Below are positions 1-9,239 of a stretch of 64,000 nt of DNA, piece after piece; the stretch's first letter is position 1, and each line of letters starts with the position of its first letter. Source of the DNA: Algoriphagus sp. (lineage in GTDB: Bacteria > Bacteroidota > Bacteroidia > Cytophagales > Cyclobacteriaceae); NCBI RefSeq assembly GCF_030694375.1, contig NZ_JAUXYL010000022.1:62001-126000 (forward strand), given 5' to 3'. The position numbers and the translations under genes were made by a program. A model generated the notes under the pieces. That model saw only the letters and a program-made list of their open reading frames with translations. It was not told where the DNA came from and made no database searches.

Positions 1-2
1 CC

Positions 3-2630
3 GTCCAGTTGGCAAACATTCTTGGGATGAATGGTGTACCGAATGACACGAGTACTTTAGGCAGAAGTGTTACCAAAATCTTCAACAATGAATTTTTTAC
101 TGAAGAATCCAATCCGGGAGAACTGAAGAAGCGAGGGGTTCCCCTGTCTCAAATTGACTTTTCTGGATATGGGGCCAGTACATTCAGCAATTGGCTGAGT
201 CCGAGAGCAGCGATAGCAGAGACAAGTCAGGCTAGGTTTGATGTCATGCTGGGGCGGACAGGTCATGAAGTTATTCAGGTAAAGAGTATCCTGTATCCAT
301 GGGGGATACGCGTGGTAAGAACAATAACACTCTTTCGGACAGGATCAGGATATGTCTACCGAACAGACAGTGGCTGGCAGGCGGAGTCTGATGGTTTGTT
401 TGATTTCAGATACAAATATTTAAATAAAAGCACTTCTAAAACGGTAACTGAAACACCATATAAACTTCATACAGGCCCAATTCGGGGACTTTACAATGTG
501 ACCAATATTCAGGAAGATGGAAATATTGCTGAGTATAATGTGCCTGCGGCGATTAAAATCCCGATCAATCAGCCCTATGTAGACGAATTCGGAGAATTAG
601 TGAATAACACGACTGGTAAAGAAATAACCAAAGATGTAATTCTGTCTCCTGTGTGGTTTGATGCAGACATCAAGATGGACAATCTGATCCAAGGGCATAA
701 AAACGGCATGACGCCTTCAAAAAAAATCCTCGGGTATGTACAATTGGCACCGCAGGGTGTAACGATTCCGGAAAAGAATTTTGTAGAACTTTTGAATCTT
801 CAGGGAGGACTTATTGGGGGAGATGTGGATTGTATAATGGACCTAAATAAATCAGGTCAATTGATGCGAATTACCCGTTTCGATATTTCACCCTCAGTTG
901 CCAAAAATAATTTTGATCCGGTTTTTGTGGCATCAGCTCGGGGAAATGTGCTTTTACCGAAGGATGGAAGTTGGTCAGTTGTACAGCATGAGACAGGTAC
1001 AGGGGAGGTCACGCCGCTACCCACTTACACTCCTGTGCCAGTAATCCGGGAGGGAGATTGGAAAGTAGGCAATGAATTGGAGAGTGCAGTTCTTAATGGG
1101 AAATTGCTTCGAATCGCTCATCCCAAAGAAATTCTCAGGGACCCGGTAGAGGAGACTATAAATTTTGGTTTCCTTCAATCTACATCAACCCAGAAGACGC
1201 TTTTTTTAACCCCAAGCTTTAAGTTCGGGACGAAAATTCTCTTGAGCAAGACTCCACCTGCTTTTGCGGATGCTTATCGTCTGATGAACAGTAGCAGTAT
1301 TTTTCCAAACATCGGTGATGGTTATTCCAACTTGGGAAAAGCTGTGGCTTTAATCAATGGAGTAGATGCTAACGGGAATCCGCTCGCTGCATTTAAAACC
1401 AATCCAATTTTGGATGGTGACAGACAAGTCTATGAGCTGCTTAACTTGGTGGTAAAGCAGCAAGGCAGTGAAGTGGTTGACCGTGGTTTTAAGCTCCTTA
1501 CCGGTGAGGCAAACAACCTGCTGAATAAAGCGATCGCATTTGATATTCCGAATTTCGACCCCCTTTATTTGGTCGACATGGATGCTTTGAAAATCTACAT
1601 TGAGTACAAAGCCAAAGAGACCAAGCCAAATAATAATACTTACGTCGATTCCAAGTTGAATTTCGACGTGGATTCCTTTGCCAATGATCTCAAGGATACC
1701 TGGAAAAGTAGGGTGAATAACGTAGGCATGGTAGTCGATTTGGGTTCTTTTAAGCGTCTGATGACTATAAAAGGAAATTTTGATGCACAAAAAGGGAAAG
1801 AATCCGGTTACGAAGGTGGTCCCAACACACCAAATAAACTCCAAGGAATTCCAACTCCCGAAATTGAATTTAGCGAGGTCTTACAGCCAGTAATAGATTT
1901 GCTTCAGATACTTGCCTCTATGTCCACGGGAAATTATGCCGAGGTATTGAAGAAAGGCCTGCAAATCGCCATGAGCAATGCAGGTGAAATCTGGGAATAT
2001 AAGTTTGAGGCTACCAAAGAAATTCCTTTAGTCCGGTTTCCACCGGAAGACAACTTGTATAATTCTCCACAATGCCCGCTACGTTTAGAAGCAGGACTTT
2101 CGCTAGGGGTGTATTTTAATGCTGCGCTGAAAGTAACAACAGATCCTACTCAGCTTTTGCCTACAGCAGGAGCATTTATCCAGTTCAAAGGTGGGCTGGA
2201 AGTAATGTGTGTGACTGTAGGAGGAGCAACAATCTATGCCATTGGAGCGGTAGAACTCAAACTTGCCTGTGATACCAAAATAGGCCCGAGTGTGATGATG
2301 AAGTTCGGATTTGGAGCTTCCATTTCGGTTGGTTTGCCTGTAATAGGTAATGTAAGTGTGACTTATATGGTGGGCTGTGAGATCTATGCATCTGCCAATG
2401 AAATCGCTGTGACGGCATTCATGCTATTCAAGGGACATGCAAGCTTGGCTGGAGGATTGGTGAGCGTGACCATCTACATTGAGGCCAGCGGGACAGTCAA
2501 AAGAGTAAGTGGTCCAAATGCCAAAACCGATTGCACTGCCTCGGTCACATTCGGTCTGGATATTAGCATTTGCTTTGTGATCAATATCAGTTTCGAAGAA
2601 ACCTGGCAAGAAAGCCGCCAAATAGCCTGA
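3..2630 (+). CDS. Large uncharacterised protein, 5' end cut by the window edge
   Basis: I do not recognise this family. The frame is open to the left edge, and the first possible start (TTG at 9) has no support, so the true N-terminus probably lies outside the window. About 875 residues are visible. The first two thirds look like a soluble mixed-fold protein. The last ~180 residues (from about residue 690) are rich in Gly, Val, Ala and Ile in short alternating stretches with scattered Cys, more like a beta-sheet region than membrane helices. The stop lies 23 bp before the ATG of the 1407-residue gene downstream, and no terminator separates them, so the two are probably cotranscribed. A structural component or a secreted/surface protein are both possible; the sequence does not decide between them. 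Confidence 0.75.
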   Translation, partial: VQLANILGMNGVPNDTSTLGRSVTKIFNNEFFTEESNPGELKKRGVPLSQIDFSGYGASTFSNWLSPRAAIAETSQARFDVMLGRTGHEVIQVKSILYPWGIRVVRTITLFRTGSGYVYRTDSGWQAESDGLFDFRYKYLNKSTSKTVTETPYKLHTGPIRGLYNVTNIQEDGNIAEYNVPAAIKIPINQPYVDEFGELVNNTTGKEITKDVILSPVWFDADIKMDNLIQGHKNGMTPSKKILGYVQLAPQGVTIPEKNFVELLNLQGGLIGGDVDCIMDLNKSGQLMRITRFDISPSVAKNNFDPVFVASARGNVLLPKDGSWSVVQHETGTGEVTPLPTYTPVPVIREGDWKVGNELESAVLNGKLLRIAHPKEILRDPVEETINFGFLQSTSTQKTLFLTPSFKFGTKILLSKTPPAFADAYRLMNSSSIFPNIGDGYSNLGKAVALINGVDANGNPLAAFKTNPILDGDRQVYELLNLVVKQQGSEVVDRGFKLLTGEANNLLNKAIAFDIPNFDPLYLVDMDALKIYIEYKAKETKPNNNTYVDSKLNFDVDSFANDLKDTWKSRVNNVGMVVDLGSFKRLMTIKGNFDAQKGKESGYEGGPNTPNKLQGIPTPEIEFSEVLQPVIDLLQILASMSTGNYAEVLKKGLQIAMSNAGEIWEYKFEATKEIPLVRFPPEDNLYNSPQCPLRLEAGLSLGVYFNAALKVTTDPTQLLPTAGAFIQFKGGLEVMCVTVGGATIYAIGAVELKLACDTKIGPSVMMKFGFGASISVGLPVIGNVSVTYMVGCEIYASANEIAVTAFMLFKGHASLAGGLVSVTIYIEASGTVKRVSGPNAKTDCTASVTFGLDISICFVINISFEETWQESRQIA

Positions 2631-2653
2631 TTTTTTCCCCAAATCTTTTCAAC

Positions 2654-5600
2654 ATGGAACCAAGAAGAATTCTTACCCTGATGACTTTTCCCCAGCGATT
2701 TGATGGGGAAGAATTGACTGTCAACATTGTCGTAGTGCCGAGAAATAATGACCCCTTCATGCCTTGGCCTACTGGACTTTCCAATCCCTATCCTTCAGAA
2801 GTGACTGGATTTGCAAATCTTAATCCCGAATTTCAACTGGCAATAGTAAGAGGTACAGATGATTTTCCTTTGAGCAATGCAACTACGGAAAGCCGAAAAC
2901 CAATTCTAAGAAAAGTGGACATTATACCTGCAAGTAATAAGGCAGACTTCATCTCACGAGTTGCAAAATCTTTTAAGGTTGAAATTTCCGACACTACAGA
3001 CAAACTTCCTGATCCAGTACCCCTTGCTGAATCTGGTAAGCGGGGAATAAAAAAATACCTGCCCTTATCTTACAGAAGCCGCTTTAACTTTACAGTGCCT
3101 CGTCATCCAAACGCTGTAACTGATGATTCCTACGAATGTGCCGTCAGGGATAAAGTGGAACTAATTGAGAATTATAAACCCAAATCTAACATTAGTTGGG
3201 GGAAGGTATTTGCTACGATCCTTAGGCAGCCCCTACTGGCGAAAGCCTGCGGAATGATCTATGAAGTAAAACTGAAAGTCGAACCGGGATGGTTTGAAAA
3301 CGGTGGATATCTCTATGCTGAAATTTTTGGGGACAAATATGATTTGGCCCAGGGAGAATTGCTGAAAATAGCAGACGGTCCATTGGTTAAGCGATATGCT
3401 GCGAAGATCCCTGATCTCAAAATTGGTGACAAAAGACCAGTTTTTGCTCCAGTTTTGTTTCCGGTTTTGTTTCAAAAACCAAGCGATGCTACCGAACCTG
3501 TTCCTCCCGGACCTTGGGATGAATTATTTCTCGAAGCGCATCTTTATAATGATGGCTTCGCTAAAATTGTCCATGCCAATCAGGCTGAAAGCGGGAATTT
3601 GCTCAAGGAAAAACTAGACGGTCTTCCTCCTCAGTCGGATTCAGGAATTCGCCTTGGTTGGGATGATGAGCAGATTTTGGTGTGGTACCTCAGGCAGATT
3701 TTGGAAAATCCGGGAGATGCACCAGGATCCAACAAACGGCTTGACGCAGCTTTGGGAGTGATGGGATACCATATCGATGTCAAAAAGGTAGAGGAAGGAA
3801 CTGAATGGGAAAGCCTAAACGTCATTCGTGTAAATAAATCTCAAGAGGAGTTAATCGAATCCTTTTCAGAGCAAAAAGTAGAACTTCCATACCAAGTTTA
3901 TCCTACCAAAATCGCCGGACCGAAAAGCGCGGGATACTGGCTTCCAATGTACTATGCCTACTGGATCGGTAAAAGCTTGGCTACTGAAGATAGGGATGCT
4001 ATGGAGATTTACAGGACTGATCAGGACCATGGTAAGGAACAGGATGGAGTACAGGCCGGCAAAGTTTCCCCAAATCGTGCCTTAGCGCCCGGGGAAATTA
4101 AAACCTTACTGAGGTATGGGAACTCCTATCGATTCAGGATCCGAATGGCTGATATTTCCGGTGGAGGTCCTTTGCTGGATGACATACCACTAAATTCTGC
4201 CCCAAGTCCCGAGACCTCAGTTGCCTTCAAACGATTTGTCAATCCGGGTATGCTGAGAATCGATAAACCCGAGAATTACAGAACCCATCGGGCAAATTTT
4301 TTCAATTCAATTGATACAGCGGACTCTGAATTCAATGGCAATATTGTTTTGACTATTGAACGGCCACTTTTAGAATATCCTGCGGTAGTATTTACGGACA
4401 AGTATCAGAAGAGAGGTATGGACCCAGTTGCGATGTTGAAGGCATTACCGGTTGGTGAGGGGTTAAAACCCGCCCTTCCCGATCCTGATGTTACCAAAGT
4501 TAAAATTCTGGTGGAGGTTAAATCTTTAAGAATGGATACCCAGCTCAGTCTGTCCGGCCAGGATAGTTACATCCCTTTGTATTCAAGGGAATGGGATTTT
4601 CCATCAGATTTTGAAGGAAAAATTGATCTCGCCATAAATTTTATCGACGTACCGGTTCTCAATTTAGGGGAAGCTGCGGACCCTTTTTTATCTCAAAAGC
4701 TTTTGTTTGATCAACTCTCAGCGTCTGCACTTGTCCTCCCGACAGGGCGCCAAGTTAGGGTGTCGCTACGGGCAGTGGCAACTTCAGAAGAGGAGGATTT
4801 TGTCTATTTTGGGCATGTCGATTCTGACGAGGATAAAGACAGTCGATTTGGTAAAGTCCAACAATTGATGTTCTACAAGGAGACCAAAAGCGAAGCAGAC
4901 CTTTTAGTTCCTTACAAAAATGTCCCAGAACTTCAGGCACTTTACCTCAAGCCAGATCCTATCCCTACGCTCAAACAACTAACCATTGGAGCCCGACTTC
5001 GACGTAAATCTGAAAATGATCAGCCTGATGTAGTCAAACGAATGGCGGACGCGCTTGGATTGGAATCCAAAGGATTGACACTAATGGCTAAAAAAGGTGA
5101 GCGAGTTGCTTTTGGATGCAGTTCAAGAATTCGACACTCCCTAGCTCCGGATGGCAGTAGTATTACTTTCGCCACGAAATCCGATCTCTATTATCATTGG
5201 ATGACCTGCCTAAGTTACCAACTCAACCGGGATTGGACTTGGGATGGACATGAAGATGTGGCATTTGTGATTCAGCGAAAGCATCGTTTCAGAAGAGAAC
5301 CTCAAAATGAAATCCGAGTAAATAACTACCTCGATGACATTGAAATCAAGCATACGGTTTCTTTCGAGGCTTTGCAGCCCGACAATTTTGATTCCATAAA
5401 CAGAGGGTATACACGAGTAATTTACATCGACGCGCTCGAACCAAAAAATGAAAGAAATAAACCAGGTACTAATGAGCCGAGGTATCCGGATGAGCTTTGG
5501 GCGGAATATACCATAGTGCCAAAAATGAAAAAAGGCCATGCCTCTGCTCCCGTTGTGAACACTGATTTGCTAAAGTTACCAACTGTGTTGATTCCTTCTC

Positions 5601-6877
5601 AAACTCCGAAAATTGTCAGTGTCGGATTAGCATTTTCGCCTTATGAAAGAGCGGAGGATTACAGTAAAACCGAGGCGAGGAGGCGATTTCTTTGGGTAGA
5701 GTTTGAGGAGCCGATCCAGAATCCAGATGACGCATATTTTTGCAGGATGCTGGCCAATGCTCCGGACCAGTTGATTTCGAATAATGTAGAGGACCTATTT
5801 CAGGTTCCAGAAGAAGCATCGCTCAGCCTTGACCCAGAAGTGATTCGGAGAATTATCCCCGGTCAGAGTGATGATAAATCCGGGATCGATGCCATGCAAA
5901 TGATGATCAAATCCACTGACAGCGATCGACATTATTTGCTGCCGATTCCTGCGGGTCTTCATCCGGAGAGTCCGGAAATGTTTGGATTTTTCACCTATGA
6001 ATTCAGAGTGGGGCATGCACATTTTATTGATCGGGAAAAGGAGGATGATCAGCTTGGAGCCTTGACTTTTAGCACTGTTCAGGAATTTGAAGTCGTTGGT
6101 GGAATACCTAAAGGTAACCTTTGGTCAACGGCACAGGCTAGATTTGGCAGAGAGCTTCGCGTGACAGGAATGCAGCATCCAGTTCCTACTTTGCTGTGCT
6201 CCTTGAATAGAAATGAGAACCACATGTATGTCTCAGCGCCATTTGCCAAGGCGGTGTTTCAGGGGAAAAATGTCACATCCAAACCTCCAAGAACCAGCCT
6301 CTGGACCTTGCTTTATGCCCAAGTGCATCAGGCTGACGGGTTAGATCACCGGAATATTTTGCTTGCGGAGCGAAGGATGAATATAGATGTAAGGGCGAAT
6401 ACAGATCCAAAGGACCTGAAAAGGATAAATGAACTTACCGAGAGATCCTATTTCAAGCCTGATTTGCCAAAATATGGGAAGGGCCTATTTGAAGCTAATC
6501 AAGCGCAACTCTCGTCGGCTACTTTTTTCGCAAACATAAGAGAATCGCATCCTGTGGGAACTGCCGTATTTACTTCCCAAGAAATTGCTGACTACTTGAT
6601 CGATTTGGGTCTGCCTGAAGACAGTCCCTTGAGTGTCTTGGTAGTTGAAGTTTTTGGGAATATCACAAATCTGCTTCAACACATCAACTATTTTAACCCG
6701 AGAAGTCAATCTTTACAAAGCAATGAACTTATGATGGCTGCTAATCGAATGATGGAAGCAGGAAGGCCCGTGGCTGATGATCGGGTTAACCTTGGGGATA
6801 ATCTGGGTAATTTCCGAATTTTAAGAACTTCCCCATTGACAAAAGTGCCTTTTGTCTGTTGCCCTACGTGTGTATAA
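2654..6877 (+). CDS. Giant uncharacterised protein (1407 aa)
   Basis: No known family was recognised. I place the start at the ATG at 2654 (MEPRRILTLMTFPQRF), because the frame upstream of it overlaps the preceding gene. There is no signal peptide and no clear membrane helix, so a cytoplasmic protein, or one exported by a non-Sec route, is likely. The composition is that of a multidomain globular protein with many Pro/Asp-rich loops and aromatic motifs. The extreme C-terminus is unusual: CCPTCV at residues 1402-1407 places three Cys within six residues, which could form a metal site or a disulfide. It follows another giant gene by 23 bp and is closed by a strong two-way terminator, so it is the last gene of an operon that begins outside the window. 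Confidence 0.85.
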   Translation: MEPRRILTLMTFPQRFDGEELTVNIVVVPRNNDPFMPWPTGLSNPYPSEVTGFANLNPEFQLAIVRGTDDFPLSNATTESRKPILRKVDIIPASNKADFISRVAKSFKVEISDTTDKLPDPVPLAESGKRGIKKYLPLSYRSRFNFTVPRHPNAVTDDSYECAVRDKVELIENYKPKSNISWGKVFATILRQPLLAKACGMIYEVKLKVEPGWFENGGYLYAEIFGDKYDLAQGELLKIADGPLVKRYAAKIPDLKIGDKRPVFAPVLFPVLFQKPSDATEPVPPGPWDELFLEAHLYNDGFAKIVHANQAESGNLLKEKLDGLPPQSDSGIRLGWDDEQILVWYLRQILENPGDAPGSNKRLDAALGVMGYHIDVKKVEEGTEWESLNVIRVNKSQEELIESFSEQKVELPYQVYPTKIAGPKSAGYWLPMYYAYWIGKSLATEDRDAMEIYRTDQDHGKEQDGVQAGKVSPNRALAPGEIKTLLRYGNSYRFRIRMADISGGGPLLDDIPLNSAPSPETSVAFKRFVNPGMLRIDKPENYRTHRANFFNSIDTADSEFNGNIVLTIERPLLEYPAVVFTDKYQKRGMDPVAMLKALPVGEGLKPALPDPDVTKVKILVEVKSLRMDTQLSLSGQDSYIPLYSREWDFPSDFEGKIDLAINFIDVPVLNLGEAADPFLSQKLLFDQLSASALVLPTGRQVRVSLRAVATSEEEDFVYFGHVDSDEDKDSRFGKVQQLMFYKETKSEADLLVPYKNVPELQALYLKPDPIPTLKQLTIGARLRRKSENDQPDVVKRMADALGLESKGLTLMAKKGERVAFGCSSRIRHSLAPDGSSITFATKSDLYYHWMTCLSYQLNRDWTWDGHEDVAFVIQRKHRFRREPQNEIRVNNYLDDIEIKHTVSFEALQPDNFDSINRGYTRVIYIDALEPKNERNKPGTNEPRYPDELWAEYTIVPKMKKGHASAPVVNTDLLKLPTVLIPSQTPKIVSVGLAFSPYERAEDYSKTEARRRFLWVEFEEPIQNPDDAYFCRMLANAPDQLISNNVEDLFQVPEEASLSLDPEVIRRIIPGQSDDKSGIDAMQMMIKSTDSDRHYLLPIPAGLHPESPEMFGFFTYEFRVGHAHFIDREKEDDQLGALTFSTVQEFEVVGGIPKGNLWSTAQARFGRELRVTGMQHPVPTLLCSLNRNENHMYVSAPFAKAVFQGKNVTSKPPRTSLWTLLYAQVHQADGLDHRNILLAERRMNIDVRANTDPKDLKRINELTERSYFKPDLPKYGKGLFEANQAQLSSATFFANIRESHPVGTAVFTSQEIADYLIDLGLPEDSPLSVLVVEVFGNITNLLQHINYFNPRSQSLQSNELMMAANRMMEAGRPVADDRVNLGDNLGNFRILRTSPLTKVPFVCCPTCV

Positions 6878-6900
6878 GTTGCTAGGCAGATCAAAAAAAT

Positions 6901-6930
6901 AAATCCCGACCATCTCTGGCCGGGATTTTC
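6901..6930. terminator. Bidirectional intrinsic terminator
   Basis: An AAATCCCG-type stem (6901-6911) pairs with CGGGATTT after a six-base loop. An A-rich run lies before it and a T-run after it. It sits between convergent genes, the giant-protein operon on + and the sulfide:quinone oxidoreductase on -, and can serve both. Confidence 0.75.
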
Positions 6931-6941
6931 ACTACTTGGTG

Positions 6942-8204
6942 TTAAGCTTTACCTCGTAGCATCAAGTTCCAATACATGAATGGAAGTCCGTATTTTTTCA
7001 AAAGCCACATGCTGTATTGCTCCTTAGTGGTGTCCACGAAAGTGGAAATCAAAGGGTCGCTATCTTTGATATTGTCGTACTTAAATTCGCAAAGGAGCAT
7101 TTTGCTGTAGCCAGTTACGATTGGACAAGAGGAATATCCGTTGTAGGATTTTTCACCTACTTTTCCGGCTTTGAGGAGCATTAGTAGGTTTTCCACAAGG
7201 ACAGGCGCTTGCTTACGAATAGCAGCCCCGGTTTTAGCGGTAGGTAAACTTGCTACATCTCCGATTGAAAAAATATTAGGATAACGCTTGTGCTGCATTG
7301 TGTGGATGTCTACATCTATCCATCCTTTTCCCGGCCCTTCTTGGATTGAAACCTTAGACTCTTGAATGAATTTAGGAGCCGTTTGGGGTGGGGCCAAATG
7401 AAGCATGTCGTACTTAACCTTGATCTCTGTAGCTCCGATTATTTCTTCACCAAGCGGATTTCCTTCCATTATCGTACAATTGCTCTCTCCCGGCTTAGAA
7501 TATTGAAAGTAGATTTCCTGTTTTTCAGGATCTATTTTAACAGGAGCGTAAAATGGCTTGAAGATTATATTTCGCTCATTGATGATTTTATTTAATGTTT
7601 TTGCAAACTCAGGAACTCCAAAAATCACAGTTCCTGGTGTGGCAAACAGTACGTTTGTTTTGTCTCTAACACCTGATTTTCTGAAATACTCCTCTGCCAT
7701 GTACATGATTTTTTGTGGAGCTCCGCCGCATTTGATCGGGGTAGTAGGCTGAGTGAAAACAGCATTACCTCCTTTGAAATTCTTAAGAACTTCCCAAGTA
7801 TGTTCTGGATCCGTATAATTAGAACAAACGACGCCTTTATCCATTGCCTCAGTTAAGCCAGGTAAAAGCTCCGGTGCCATGACTAATCCCGGGACAGGGA
7901 TCAAATAATCATAGCTGAATTCACCCGAATTAGCGGTACTGACTTTGTTTAAGTCAGGGTCAATTCCAGTAGCCTTGTCTTGTATCCAATCCACACCTTT
8001 GGGAATGTAATCGGCCTCATCGCGTTCCGTTTCTTTGAAATCAAAAGTCCCTGCGCCCACCAAAGTCCAAGCAGGCTGATAATAATGTTTTGAAGAGGGC
8101 TCAATGATCGCGATCTGGAGATTGGAATCTTTACGCTTTAGCTGGGCTGCTATGGTAATTCCTGCTGTTCCTCCACCTATTATTAAAATTTGGTAGTGTT
8201 TCAT
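6942..8204 (-). CDS. sqr: Sulfide:quinone oxidoreductase (SQR), FAD-dependent
   Basis: This enzyme oxidises sulfide to a persulfide/polysulfide sulfur species and passes electrons to membrane quinone. The N-terminus carries an FAD-binding dinucleotide fold (LIIGGGTAGITIAAQL, residues 7-22), and a second FAD-contact motif (NIFSIGDVASLPTAKTG) lies near residues 310-326. Two cysteines match the redox pair of eukaryotic-type SQR: Cys159 in IKCGGAPQK and Cys360 in SSCP. Cys127 is a third candidate. The 420-residue length fits the family. It is divergent from a Crp/Fnr regulator, and its leader holds a palindrome-rich repeat and a predicted operator, so regulation by that neighbour is likely. With the rhodanese and TauE/SafE genes nearby it forms a sulfide-handling island. 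No persulfide dioxygenase is visible next to it. Confidence 0.92.
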   Translation of the reverse strand: MKHYQILIIGGGTAGITIAAQLKRKDSNLQIAIIEPSSKHYYQPAWTLVGAGTFDFKETERDEADYIPKGVDWIQDKATGIDPDLNKVSTANSGEFSYDYLIPVPGLVMAPELLPGLTEAMDKGVVCSNYTDPEHTWEVLKNFKGGNAVFTQPTTPIKCGGAPQKIMYMAEEYFRKSGVRDKTNVLFATPGTVIFGVPEFAKTLNKIINERNIIFKPFYAPVKIDPEKQEIYFQYSKPGESNCTIMEGNPLGEEIIGATEIKVKYDMLHLAPPQTAPKFIQESKVSIQEGPGKGWIDVDIHTMQHKRYPNIFSIGDVASLPTAKTGAAIRKQAPVLVENLLMLLKAGKVGEKSYNGYSSCPIVTGYSKMLLCEFKYDNIKDSDPLISTFVDTTKEQYSMWLLKKYGLPFMYWNLMLRGKA

Positions 8205-8230
8205 ATGATTATTTTTTTTTTTTAAATGCC

Positions 8231-8319
8231 ATCCCGATAGCTATCGAGAGGAATCTCTCATGCTTGCTAATCATCCCAGTGTTTGACTTTTGAGTCATGC
8301 CTGTCTGCCTCAGGCAGGC
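8231..8319. repeat. Palindrome-rich intergenic repeat, copy 1
   Basis: Two parts recur in the leader of the universal-stress gene at 10071-10138. One is ATCCCGATAGCTATCG (8231-8246). The other is a 26-bp identical block (8294-8319) containing CTGCCTCAGGCAG, which can fold as a hairpin. The copy begins 27 bp upstream of the SQR start codon, inside its predicted untranslated leader. It could be a REP-like mobile palindrome or a shared leader structure. Confidence 0.7.
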
Positions 8320-8379
8320 TCGACTTCATAGTATTGGGTTTCTTCTCCCTGAAATTAAAATTACCTAAAAGGAAAATTT

Positions 8380-8393
8380 GTGATGAAAGTCAC
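8380..8393. promoter_or_regulatory. Predicted Crp/Fnr operator upstream of sqr
   Basis: GTGAT-GAAA-GTCAC is a 5-4-5 inverted repeat with one mismatch. It matches the perfect site at 8450-8463. On the minus strand a -7-like TAATTTCA (8350-8357) lies 33 bp from its centre. That promoter match is poor (two mismatches to TAnnTTTG). Confidence 0.5.
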
Positions 8394-8449
8394 TCAAAAA
8401 AATGATTTGAACCTTTCGATAGGTTGTTGTAAGGGAATTCTAGACTAAA

Positions 8450-8463
8450 GTGATTTTTATCAC
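8450..8463. promoter_or_regulatory. Predicted Crp/Fnr operator upstream of the regulator gene
   Basis: GTGAT-TTTT-ATCAC is a perfect 5-4-5 inverted repeat, extended by one further pair (AGTGAT/ATCACT). The arms resemble E. coli FNR (TTGAT-N4-ATCAA) and CRP half sites. Its centre (8456.5) is 34 bp from the centre of the -7-like CATTTTTG, which places it near -41.5, the classic class II activator position. Confidence 0.6.
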
Positions 8464-8486
8464 TAAATTCAATTTTAAGTTAATTT

Positions 8487-8494
8487 CATTTTTG
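8487..8494 (+). promoter_or_regulatory. -7-like promoter element for the Crp/Fnr gene
   Basis: CATTTTTG differs from the Bacteroidota -7 consensus TAnnTTTG at one base. It implies transcription starting near 8498, about 14 bases before the ATG. It was chosen because its distance to the operator equals that seen at the TauE/SafE gene. Confidence 0.4.
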
Positions 8495-8511
8495 TATTCT
8501 AGTACGATAAA

Positions 8512-9168
8512 ATGACGATAGAAAAATTAAAACAAGCACTACCAAATATCACTGATCCCTCATTGCTTCAAGCGATTTTGGACAAAGGTCAAGTGATAAA
8601 CTTCGAATCCGGAAAGATTTTAATGGAGCCCGGGCAGTTTATCAAAGCTGTGCCGATTGTCATTGAAGGTTCTGTCAAGATCATGCGAATGGATGATGAA
8701 GGAAAAGAATTATTTCTTTATTACATCGATCAGGGCGAAACCTGCGCACTTTCGTTAACCTGCTGTACTGCCTCTCGTCCGAGTGAAATAAAGGCTGTCG
8801 TTGAGGACAAAGCTGTGATGATTTTTATTCCGATAGAAGTTCACGAGCAGTTTTCGAATGAATACAAGCAATGGAAAGATTTTGTGTCAAGTACTTATCA
8901 AATGCGCTTTCAGGAATTGTTGGTAGCGCTTGATGCAGTGGCTTTTAAACGAATGGATGAGCGACTCATGCGTTACATTGTTACTAAAATGAAACAGCAT
9001 AAAGCCAACGAATTACATACCACCCATCAGGAAATCGCTAATGAACTTGGTACTTCTAGAGAAGTAGTTTCCCGACTTTTGAAGCAATTGGAAAAGAAAA
9101 AGTGGATAGAACTCGGTCGAAATGTAATTTACATCAGGGACGATTTTGAAGAATTGATCAGTAAGTAA
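8512..9168 (+). CDS. Crp/Fnr-family transcriptional regulator
   Basis: The protein has an N-terminal cyclic-nucleotide-type beta barrel (about residues 20-115), a long dimerisation helix and a C-terminal winged helix-turn-helix (TTHQEIANELGTSREVVSRL, about residues 165-184). It lacks the N-terminal cysteine cluster of oxygen-sensing FNR. Instead it has Cys78, Cys84 and Cys85 in the barrel (GETCALSLTCC), which could sense sulfide, persulfide or redox state; this is inference. It is transcribed divergently from sqr, and the same 5-4-5 palindrome occurs upstream of itself, sqr, the universal-stress gene and the TauE/SafE gene. It is therefore the likely local, self-regulating controller of the sulfur island. 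A strong terminator follows it. Confidence 0.9.
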   Translation: MTIEKLKQALPNITDPSLLQAILDKGQVINFESGKILMEPGQFIKAVPIVIEGSVKIMRMDDEGKELFLYYIDQGETCALSLTCCTASRPSEIKAVVEDKAVMIFIPIEVHEQFSNEYKQWKDFVSSTYQMRFQELLVALDAVAFKRMDERLMRYIVTKMKQHKANELHTTHQEIANELGTSREVVSRLLKQLEKKKWIELGRNVIYIRDDFEELISK

Positions 9169-9188
9169 AAATTGCTTTCTCAAATCAT

Positions 9189-9228
9189 AAAAAAAGCCTG
9201 AATCATCATTTCTGATTCAGGCTTTTTT
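9189..9228. terminator. Bidirectional intrinsic terminator
   Basis: An A-run and GCCTGAATCA (9196-9205) pair with TGATTCAGGC (9213-9222), followed by TTTTTT. It separates the convergent regulator (+) and universal-stress (-) genes and can act on both strands. Confidence 0.85.
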
Positions 9229-9239
9229 GGTTTTAGACT

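Noticed and set aside
2570..2653. Longer start for the 1407-residue gene
   Set aside because: The extension lies mostly inside the preceding gene and has no ribosome site or conserved pattern.
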